Assembly (NCBI GenBank): GCA_007116645.1
Contig: SKIA01000022.1
Span: forward strand, 1-11,708
Reading direction: 5' to 3'
Length of the DNA: 11,708 nt
Source of the DNA: Candidatus Woesearchaeota archaeon
Lineage (GTDB): Archaea; Nanobdellota; Nanobdellia; Woesearchaeales; SKIA01
Shown: positions 6,624 to 11,708 of the stretch, one piece after another
Layout: every line of letters begins with the position of its first letter
Numbering within the stretch: the first letter of the stretch is position 1
The notes under the pieces: generated by a model
Databases searched by the model: none
The model's input: only the letters and a program-made list of their open reading frames with translations
Told to the model about the DNA's origin: nothing
Translations under genes and position numbers: made by a program

Positions 6624-7337
6624 TCAGTGAGTTGCTTTGTAGGCGACAAACTGTGCGACTTTGTCAAACACGTCTTTTGTTTTCCGTGGAGCCCCGACAA
6701 CAAGCGGCGTTCCTTGCCTAACCTCGGTCAAAAACTCTTGTGGTGTTTCGCCCCATGCTCTCATCGTCACTGCTCCCAGTGTTGATGGATGGTGACTATC
6801 CGATCCTGCTGTGTACATTTTTTTGTTTGCATCACACAGGATTGCTGCTTTTTGGTTTGCTCGTGGCGACATGGCAAAGTTCATGACTTCTATTGCATCC
6901 ACTTTTCTCAGAACAGGTTTTGGAATGTTAGCTGATCGTTTAGGGATTGGACAGTACGGGTGTGCGAGGCTAATAAAGGCGTTGTAGTCTCCTGCTACTT
7001 CTACGAGTTCTTCGTCGGTTAATGTCGTTCGGCTTCCCCAGATTTTTCCTGGGTCTTTTCGTGGTTTGACGTGTTTTTTGAAGAATTCTTTGAGATCATC
7101 CATACTTTCAAAGTACAAGAGGTAATCGTGTAGTTTTTTGGTTGTTACTTCGATTGCTGGAATAACGGGGATGTTCATTGCTTGTGCTGCGATCACTCCT
7201 CGTATTTCGTTGTGGTCTGTGATTGCGACCATCATGTTGTGTTTGCGGGCAGCGTTTTTTACGCTTACCAACGAGGTGTCACAGTCGTGACTGTATGTGG
7301 TGTGTACGTGCATATCTGCGAGCGAACCGAATTTCAT
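6624..7337 (-). CDS. PHP-family metal-dependent phosphoesterase
   Basis: A 237-residue PHP-domain hydrolase, predicted to cleave phosphoester bonds with a cluster of two or three metal ions in the cytosol; its substrate is unknown. Family motifs run in order: DMHVHTTYSHD at 8-18 (Asp8, His10, His12, Asp18), TDHN at 40-43, IEVTT at 62-66 (Glu63), AHPY at 125-128 and GSDSHHPSTLG at 178-188 (Asp180 and His182). The domain fills the protein, as in stand-alone TrpH/YciV-like enzymes, with no polymerase fusion. The reading frame stays open 17 codons upstream, but the ATG at 7337 is preferred: it places the metal motif at the usual N-terminal position, and a TATA box lies about 30 bases upstream, inside the would-be extension. 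It is monocistronic and divergent from truD. A TrpH-like activity on 3',5'-nucleoside bisphosphates or short RNA is possible but not shown. Confidence 0.9.
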   Translation of the reverse strand: MKFGSLADMHVHTTYSHDCDTSLVSVKNAARKHNMMVAITDHNEIRGVIAAQAMNIPVIPAIEVTTKKLHDYLLYFESMDDLKEFFKKHVKPRKDPGKIWGSRTTLTDEELVEVAGDYNAFISLAHPYCPIPKRSANIPKPVLRKVDAIEVMNFAMSPRANQKAAILCDANKKMYTAGSDSHHPSTLGAVTMRAWGETPQEFLTEVRQGTPLVVGAPRKTKDVFDKVAQFVAYKATH

Positions 7338-7339
7338 AG

Positions 7340-7349
7340 AGTGTACACT
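7340..7349. promoter_or_regulatory. 10-base perfect palindrome at the PHP gene's predicted transcription start
   Basis: AGTGTACACT is a perfect palindrome lying 3 bases before the PHP ATG, between it and its TATA box. That position would let a bound dimeric repressor cover the transcription start. No second copy was found in the other promoters here, so it is only a candidate operator. Confidence 0.3.
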
Positions 7350-7363
7350 AGTATAGACTTTTG

Positions 7364-7371
7364 TATATAAA
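7364..7371 (-). promoter_or_regulatory. TATA box of the PHP gene
   Basis: On the minus strand the sequence is TTTATATA, centred about 30 bases before the chosen ATG at 7337. It predicts a 5' leader of only a few bases and supports the downstream start choice. Confidence 0.6.
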
Positions 7372-7413
7372 TGTTTGTTCGTCCTCACCGAAAAGGTATG
7401 GTTCCACCCTGCC

Positions 7414-7421
7414 TTTATAAA
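7414..7421 (+). promoter_or_regulatory. TATA box of truD
   Basis: TTTATAAA on the plus strand is centred about 26 bases before the ATG at 7443. It lies inside the open frame upstream of that ATG, which argues against a longer TruD and for a leaderless mRNA. Confidence 0.65.
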
Positions 7422-7442
7422 TCAACCCGCCTTAACGCCTTT

Positions 7443-8393
7443 ATGCGGCTCAAAGATGTTCCCGAGGATTTTTTCGTTGAAGAAATCCCTAAGCGAAAAT
7501 TTACTGAGCAAGGAAAGCTGTTCGTGTACACTGCAACCAAACGCGATCTGACAACAAACGAAATGATAACAAAGCTTTCACGCCTTAATGGTGTGCAGCC
7601 ACGAGACATTCGCTTTGCAGGTCTTAAGGACAGACGAGCAATCACCACGCAATACATTACTAGTCCTAAAGCACTTACTAAGTCTCCTGATAACGTCATT
7701 CTCACTTTAAAAGGCAAGACGGATGAGCACCTCTCACTTGGTGATATGCAGGCAAATGCGTTTCGTATTGTTGTGCGCGATGTTAAAGACACGCACGACG
7801 TAGTCATTCCAAATTACTTTGGCGATCAACGGTTTTCAAAAGACAATGTGGAGATAGGACTTTTAATTCTCAAAAAAGATTTTTATGAAGTAGCAAAACG
7901 TCTTGCAGAAGAAAACCCTGCTGTTGCAGATAGACTCGAGCAAGACCGTTCAAGTCCTATTCAAGCATTGCAAGTATTCCCGTTTAGAATCCTCTTACTC
8001 TACGTGCATGCTGTTCAGTCGTGGCTATATAACGAAGCAGTCTCAGCATATATCAAAGACAATCATCCGGATGCGCGCGAAGTTCCTTATCGCCACGGCG
8101 TCCTCCGATTTCCAAAAGAGCTTAAAGACCAAGAAGTTCCTGTTGTGGGCGCAGTTCAAGAGCTTGGCGAGTGGGAAAAATATTATGCTCCGTTGCTTAA
8201 CGAGGCAGGCATTACGCAACAAGATTTCCTTATCCGATCATTTCCAAGCCTTACTCAAGAAGGCGAGACGCGCAGCTTACTTGCAGACGTAAAAAGCCAT
8301 TCCATCAAGCGAGAAGGACCAAATGCTATTGTGGAAGTAGTATTGGGTTCTGGCTGTTATGCTACTGTCTGTGTTGATGGCTGGTGTTCTTGA
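7443..8393 (+). CDS. truD: tRNA pseudouridine(13) synthase TruD
   Basis: It isomerises a uridine of tRNA (position 13 in the known bacterial enzyme) to pseudouridine. The TruD motifs are present: FVEEIP at 11-16, TKRDLTTNE at 32-40, the catalytic FAGLKDRRAITTQ at 58-70 (nucleophile Asp63), NYFGDQRF at 124-131, and LLYVHAVQSWLYNEAVSAYI at 185-204, which matches the conserved helix before the insertion domain. At 316 residues it is shorter than E. coli TruD (349) and most archaeal ones. The frame is open further upstream, but ATG 7443 gives the usual MRLKDVPEDFFVEE start and sits about 26 bases after a TATA box. The end is odd: after GSGCYAT, where TruD normally continues into an Arg-Glu-Leu-like tail, it reads VCVDGWCS and stops. 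No other frame restores that tail. This tail lies in the 37-base overlap with convergent adk. Confidence 0.92.
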   Translation: MRLKDVPEDFFVEEIPKRKFTEQGKLFVYTATKRDLTTNEMITKLSRLNGVQPRDIRFAGLKDRRAITTQYITSPKALTKSPDNVILTLKGKTDEHLSLGDMQANAFRIVVRDVKDTHDVVIPNYFGDQRFSKDNVEIGLLILKKDFYEVAKRLAEENPAVADRLEQDRSSPIQALQVFPFRILLLYVHAVQSWLYNEAVSAYIKDNHPDAREVPYRHGVLRFPKELKDQEVPVVGAVQELGEWEKYYAPLLNEAGITQQDFLIRSFPSLTQEGETRSLLADVKSHSIKREGPNAIVEVVLGSGCYATVCVDGWCS

Positions 8394-9013
8394 AGTCGCG
8401 CAAGTATTTCTCGATACACCATTTTTAGTCGTTGCATCCCGTTAATTTCTATGAGGAGTCCTTTTTCTCGATAAAAATCAACGAGTGGTTTTGTTTCTTG
8501 GTGATAGTGCTCAAGTCGTTCATGAATGCTTTTCGGGTTGTCGTCTTCTCGCTGCACCAATTTAGTACTGCACAGATCACAGATTCCTTTTCTTCTTGGT
8601 GCGTGTGTTTGCAAGTTATACAGTGCTTGGCAGTTTGGGCAGTGCCATCTGTTTGATGCGCGAAAGATTGCTTCTTCATCCGTAATGTCCATGAATACGA
8701 CGCCGTCAAGGTCGAGTGTTTTCTCAAGAAGCAATGCTTGGTTTTTAGTTCTTGGAACGCCGTCTAAGAGAACGCCTTTTTTGCAGTCGTCACGTTCCAT
8801 GCGCTCTGACAGTACTTCCATAAGTATTTCGTCAGATACTAAGTCTCCGCTTTTGAGGATGTCTCGCAACTCGTGAGCAAGAGGCGTGTCTGTTGCTGCA
8901 ATGTCTCTTAGTAATTGTCCTGTGCTAATGTGCGGTATGCCGTAGTGTTTTGACAGCATTTTTCCTTGTGTTCCTTTGCCTGATCCTTGCGGTCCGAGAA
9001 GTACGATATTCAT
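8357..9013 (-). CDS. adk: adenylate kinase, long form with zinc-type LID
   Basis: It catalyses ATP + AMP = 2 ADP in the cytosol. The 218 residues show the bacterial-type long adenylate kinase fold: P-loop GPQGSGKGT at 7-15 (Lys13), IPHISTGQLLR at 26-36, the AMP-binding loop DGVPRT at 84-89 (Arg88; usually DGFPR), NRWHCPNC at 121-128, and QREDD at 154-158 followed by RLEHYHQETKPLVDFY. The LID carries Cys125, Cys128, Cys145 and Cys148, a four-cysteine zinc site as in Gram-positive bacteria. This differs from the short trimeric adenylate kinase of many Euryarchaeota and Crenarchaeota. A TATA box lies 26 bases before the ATG. The gene follows the unrecognised 475-residue gene by 36 bases on the same strand but seems to have its own promoter. 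Its last codons overlap truD tail to tail. Confidence 0.96.
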   Translation of the reverse strand: MNIVLLGPQGSGKGTQGKMLSKHYGIPHISTGQLLRDIAATDTPLAHELRDILKSGDLVSDEILMEVLSERMERDDCKKGVLLDGVPRTKNQALLLEKTLDLDGVVFMDITDEEAIFRASNRWHCPNCQALYNLQTHAPRRKGICDLCSTKLVQREDDNPKSIHERLEHYHQETKPLVDFYREKGLLIEINGMQRLKMVYREILARLQEHQPSTQTVA

Positions 9014-9035
9014 ATCTTCTCAAGAGAACTTATTG

Positions 9036-9042
9036 TTTATAT
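9036..9042 (-). promoter_or_regulatory. TATA box of adk
   Basis: On the minus strand the sequence is ATATAAA (TTTATAT on the plus strand), centred 26 bases before the adk ATG. It sits in the 36-base gap after the upstream gene. The same heptamer in the same place precedes the 475-residue gene. Confidence 0.65.
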
Positions 9043-9049
9043 GCGTTCG

Positions 9050-10477
9050 CTATACAGTGAGTAGTCCGAGCTTTTCATACGCGCGAGGAAGTGGTTTGCC
9101 CTGTCGTGCGTACACAGTTCTGAACGCTTCTGTTTGTGCGCGTAAGTCAAGACGCTTCCAAAGTGCTTCTACCAATGGTTTTGCGACGCGAATGCGTGAG
9201 GTATCGGCAAGCAAGTGTTGAACTTGTGTTCTACATTTTCTGCGTGTTTGCGGGTCGATGTCTTCGTACGGTTGTCGTCTATCTTCTGGATGGATTCGTG
9301 GCATCGGATCTCGCGCATCACCAAGCTCTACATCTGAAGAACCAAAGTCTCTTCTCACAATTACAGGTAACAAGTCCTCTCCGCGCACAAGCGTAAATGT
9401 TGTATTCGCCACTGTTGATTTGTGTAGTTCGTATCTCATGCCCATGGATTGCCATGGCGTTCCTAAAAATTCCATTGCGTATCCAAGCGGAGTGAATTGA
9501 TGCGTTGGATGAGGAAGTTCGTTTGAATTCTCAAATGCGTATTGCATCTGATTGTATGCTGAACGAATCGCTCTCACCAGTTCTTTTTCTTGCACACTCA
9601 GCGGCCCATTCAGTGCTTTTTCTTGTTGCCGAATTGGTCGAAAAAAGAGTCCTCTTCCGAATTGGTCTTGTGCTTCAGGTGTCAGCAGCGACATGTCTGT
9701 GAGCAGCGAAAAATCGATGTCTTTGAGGTTTTTGTTTTCTGCGTAGTGTTGGAATAAAATATCTGTTGCGGTAATGTCTGCTTGTCCGTCAGCACCGTTT
9801 TCATACAAAGTAAAGAATGGCGCGAATCGTTTTGGGAGCTGTCCTTTGGAGAGTCGAGTAATGTTTTGTGTTCCTGGCAGTCCTCGTTCTTGGTCCAAGT
9901 ACAGCGCCCATTCTAGTGCGGACAGTCTGACGTCTAGTGCGCTGACGTGGTTGTCCATGTTAAATCCGTAGTCGGTGCTCGTGCTGTGTCCTGGCACAAT
10001 AAATTGTGGGTCTCCTGATCGGTACTGTGTTGACGGGAGTACGAGTACTTCCTGAAATTCATCTGCAGTTCTTCTCACGCTTGCACGCCAGCCTGTTCGT
10101 GTGGGTTGAACGCCTGTGATAAGTTCTCGCGGATGTTGCTGTGTAGCAAACAACAGCCCTTCAGGGCGTTCTGGTGAGGGCTCAAGGCCTTCAAAGAACG
10201 CATCTCGTACTTCGTGCGCAGGTAATCCTTGCGTGCTGGCGTACGCGTCAAGGCGTCTTTCGAGTTCTTGTGGTGTTTGTGCAAACAAAAGTCCTCGCGC
10301 TGCGCGTGCAGGGCTTGTGAATGTGGCAAGTGGGCTTGCACTGATTCTTCCGTGTAGTCCAAAGTCTCTTGGAATAATGATTCGCGTAAGCTGCGCACCG
10401 TCTCTGGTGGCTGAGCCTTGGGGGTGTCCGATGTTAGGATCGTTGTTTCCCCATACGAATGTTGAAGCGTTTGGCAT
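9050..10477 (-). CDS. unrecognised 475-residue soluble protein
   Basis: I do not recognise this protein. It is a long, intact frame whose start is backed by a TATA box 27 bases upstream, so it is very likely real. No signal peptide, membrane span, P-loop or obvious metal motif is seen. It is rich in Gln and Arg, with a single Cys (415). Two local similarities stand out. RGLLFAQTPQEL at 61-72 resembles EGLLFATQQHPREL at 106-119. IIIPRDFG at 33-40 resembles VIVRRDFGSSD at 373-382; they may be diverged repeats or chance. Conserved-looking stretches include DYGFNMDNHVSALDVRLSAL at 169-188 and LGYAMEFLGTPWQSMGMRYE at 331-350. It lies 36 bases upstream of adk on the same strand and is divergent from an M29 aminopeptidase, with 74 bases between starts. 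Function unknown; a lineage-specific cytosolic protein is the most that can be said. Confidence 0.85.
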   Translation of the reverse strand: MPNASTFVWGNNDPNIGHPQGSATRDGAQLTRIIIPRDFGLHGRISASPLATFTSPARAARGLLFAQTPQELERRLDAYASTQGLPAHEVRDAFFEGLEPSPERPEGLLFATQQHPRELITGVQPTRTGWRASVRRTADEFQEVLVLPSTQYRSGDPQFIVPGHSTSTDYGFNMDNHVSALDVRLSALEWALYLDQERGLPGTQNITRLSKGQLPKRFAPFFTLYENGADGQADITATDILFQHYAENKNLKDIDFSLLTDMSLLTPEAQDQFGRGLFFRPIRQQEKALNGPLSVQEKELVRAIRSAYNQMQYAFENSNELPHPTHQFTPLGYAMEFLGTPWQSMGMRYELHKSTVANTTFTLVRGEDLLPVIVRRDFGSSDVELGDARDPMPRIHPEDRRQPYEDIDPQTRRKCRTQVQHLLADTSRIRVAKPLVEALWKRLDLRAQTEAFRTVYARQGKPLPRAYEKLGLLTV

Positions 10478-10485
10478 GACTACTG

Positions 10486-10497
10486 AGGAGTGCTCCT
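10486..10497. promoter_or_regulatory. short inverted repeat at the 475-residue gene promoter
   Basis: AGGAG and CTCCT, separated by TG, form a 5-base inverted repeat between the TATA box and the ATG at 10477. It could be an operator or a chance hairpin; arms this short are weak evidence. Confidence 0.2.
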
Positions 10498-10500
10498 GTG

Positions 10501-10507
10501 TTTATAT
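10501..10507 (-). promoter_or_regulatory. TATA box of the 475-residue gene
   Basis: TTTATAT on the plus strand (ATATAAA on the minus strand) is centred 27 bases before the ATG. No Shine-Dalgarno sequence precedes that ATG, so the transcript is inferred to be leaderless. Confidence 0.6.
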
Positions 10508-10515
10508 GTGCTGTG

Positions 10516-10529
10516 GAAAAGCATTTAAG
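10516..10529 (+). promoter_or_regulatory. BRE/TATA element of the M29 aminopeptidase gene
   Basis: A purine run GAAAAG (10516-10521), plausible as a TFB recognition element, runs into CATTTAAG at 10522-10529, with its core about 26 bases before the ATG at 10552. The upstream ATG at 10548 would then lie at or before the transcript start and not compete. It shares a 74-base divergent region with the 475-residue gene. Confidence 0.5.
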
Positions 10530-10551
10530 CTTCTACGGACTCGTCTTATGT

Positions 10552-11708
10552 ATGAGCTACACTCCTTCTGAAGAAATCCTTGACAAATACGCTGACATCC
10601 TGATTAATTACGCATTAAACGATTGCACAGGCGTTAAGCCCGGCGAGTCTGTTGTATTGCAAGTTCCTGAGTGCGCAAAGCCCATGCTTGTTGCGCTCTA
10701 CAAAGCAACGCTTAAAGCCGGCGCACACCCTATCGTCCAACTTCTTCCAGATGACATGTCGCGTTTGTTTTTTGATCTTGCAAACGATGACCAGATCACG
10801 TATTTTCCTGAGCACTTACTCAAGGGGCGCGTTGAGCAAGCAGACCATTTCGTCTCTATCATCGCTGATGTTGATAAGCATGAGCTCAAGGGTGTCTCGC
10901 CTGAAAAAATCATGCGAAGAGCTCAAGCCTTCAAGCCCTATCGTGAGTGGCGAGAAGATAAGGAGAACGCTGGCAACCTCACTTGGACGCTCGCTTTGTA
11001 TGGCACACCTGCTATGGCTGCTGAAGCCAAGATGAGTCTTGAGGAGTATTGGCAAGAAATCATTCAGGCATGTTATCTTGACACACAAGACCCTGTGGCT
11101 GAGTGGAATCGTGTTGGCAAAGAAATAGCAAAAATCAAGAGTTGGCTTGATTCACTTGAAATCCAAGAGGTTCACATTGCGTCAGTAGACACTGATTTAA
11201 CTGTGAAAATTGGTCCTGGTCGTAAATGGCTTGGTGGTTCTGGACGCAACATCCCAAGTTTTGAATTGTTCATCAGTCCGGATTGGCGTGGCACAAACGG
11301 CTACATCCAATTTACTGAGCCCTTGTATCGTTATGGTAATCTCATTAAGCGTGCGCGCCTTGAATTCAAGGATGGCATTGTTGTCGCTGCGTCTGCAGAA
11401 GAGGGTGAGAACGTGCTTAAAGAGATGCTCAAAAGCGATGGCGCAAACAAGATTGGCGAGTTCTCACTGACTGACAAACGCCACTCGCGCATCACCAAGT
11501 TTATGGGCGAAACATTGTTTGATGAGAACGTCGGCGGCGAGCACGGAAACACACACGTTGCTATCGGTAATGCGTATAAGGATTCGTATCCGGGCGACAT
11601 TGCATCTCTTTCTAAACAAGAGTGGCAAGACCTTGGCTATAATGAGAGTGTTGAGCACTGCGACATCGTCTCGACTGCTCCGCGCACGGTTACCGCAACG
11701 CTTGCTGA
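10552..11708 (+). CDS. M29-family metallo-aminopeptidase (AmpS/AmpT type), 3' end outside the window
   Basis: A cytosolic exopeptidase that removes N-terminal residues from peptides, using a two-metal site. 385 complete codons are visible and the frame runs off the window; typical members are near 370-410 residues, so little is missing. The N-terminal domain (about 15-220) has the family start YADILINYALNDCTGVKPGE at 13-32. The metal site is readable: Glu238 in PSFELF (family GEVF), Glu303 in KIGEFSL, His335 in NTHVAIG, and His369 with Asp371 in VEHCDIV. These match the Glu/Glu/His/His/Asp ligand set of M29. SAEEGENVLKEML at 281-293 and ITKFMGETLFDENVGG at 314-329 are also typical. The ATG at 10552 is chosen over the ATG at 10548, whose frame ends after seven codons, and has a TATA-like element about 26 bases upstream. 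It is divergent from the unrecognised 475-residue gene. Confidence 0.9.
   Translation, partial: MSYTPSEEILDKYADILINYALNDCTGVKPGESVVLQVPECAKPMLVALYKATLKAGAHPIVQLLPDDMSRLFFDLANDDQITYFPEHLLKGRVEQADHFVSIIADVDKHELKGVSPEKIMRRAQAFKPYREWREDKENAGNLTWTLALYGTPAMAAEAKMSLEEYWQEIIQACYLDTQDPVAEWNRVGKEIAKIKSWLDSLEIQEVHIASVDTDLTVKIGPGRKWLGGSGRNIPSFELFISPDWRGTNGYIQFTEPLYRYGNLIKRARLEFKDGIVVAASAEEGENVLKEMLKSDGANKIGEFSLTDKRHSRITKFMGETLFDENVGGEHGNTHVAIGNAYKDSYPGDIASLSKQEWQDLGYNESVEHCDIVSTAPRTVTATLA

Noticed and set aside
7338..7388. A 17-residue N-terminal extension of the PHP protein from an ATG at 7388
   Set aside because: It would place the gene's TATA box inside the coding region and put the metal motif too far from the N-terminus.
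7371..7442. A 24-residue N-terminal extension of TruD from the ATG at 7371
   Set aside because: The extension contains the TruD TATA box, and the family start MRLKDVPEDFFVEE begins at 7443.
10548..10571. ATG at 10548 as the start of the peptidase or of a leader peptide
   Set aside because: Its frame stops after seven codons (MYELHSF), and the TATA-like element predicts transcription starting near 10551, after this ATG.
10116..10571. A 151-codon open frame on the plus strand covering the start of the 475-residue gene
   Set aside because: It crosses both TATA elements of the divergent promoter and shows no domain; the minus-strand frame is longer and has a promoter.
1..11708. CRISPR array, insertion sequence, attachment site, toxin-antitoxin or defence genes
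   Set aside because: I looked for regularly spaced repeats, transposase or integrase motifs, and direct repeats at the tRNA 3' end; none was found.

Overview
The window is archaeal chromosome. The diagnostic genes are gatD and gatE (the archaea-only Glu-tRNA(Gln) amidotransferase), carS (CDP-archaeol synthase, ether-lipid synthesis) and an archaeal-length truD. Most first genes carry a TATA-like box about 25-28 bases before the start codon, which is archaeal promoter layout and points to leaderless mRNAs. A bacterial-type cofactor-dependent phosphoglycerate mutase and a bacterial-type zinc-LID adenylate kinase sit among them. That mix would fit a DPANN-type lineage such as Woesearchaeota, but this placement is an inference and cannot be settled from the window.

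Layout, left to right. (1) 34-3594, plus strand: gatD-gatE-carS, a tight operon with 8- and 4-base overlaps, joining tRNA(Gln) charging to membrane-lipid synthesis. (2) 3591-6380, minus strand, read right to left: a PF03706-type multi-membrane flippase-like protein, a six-hairpin glycosidase overlapping it by 47 bases, then gpmA, which may also have its own promoter. carS and gpmA converge on a shared CTAG that supplies both stop codons. (3) 6451-6525, plus: tRNA-Arg(CCT), promoted divergently from the flippase gene. (4) 6624-7337, minus: a stand-alone PHP-family metal-dependent phosphoesterase. (5) 7443-8393, plus: truD, divergent from the PHP gene and overlapping the tail of adk by 37 bases. 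(6) 8357-10477, minus: an unrecognised 475-residue protein followed by adk, each with its own TATA box. (7) 10552 to the end, plus: an M29-family aminopeptidase, cut by the window edge.

Most of the genes are housekeeping: translation (gatDE, truD, tRNA-Arg), central metabolism (gpmA, adk), lipid synthesis (carS) and peptide turnover (M29). The least explained parts are the 475-residue protein, the glycosidase/flippase pair, and the altered C-terminus of TruD exactly where it overlaps adk. I saw no mobile element, CRISPR array, toxin-antitoxin pair or defence system. The only gaps between genes are short (about 20 to 105 bases) and are mostly filled by promoters; no gene-free stretch exceeds 300 bases.
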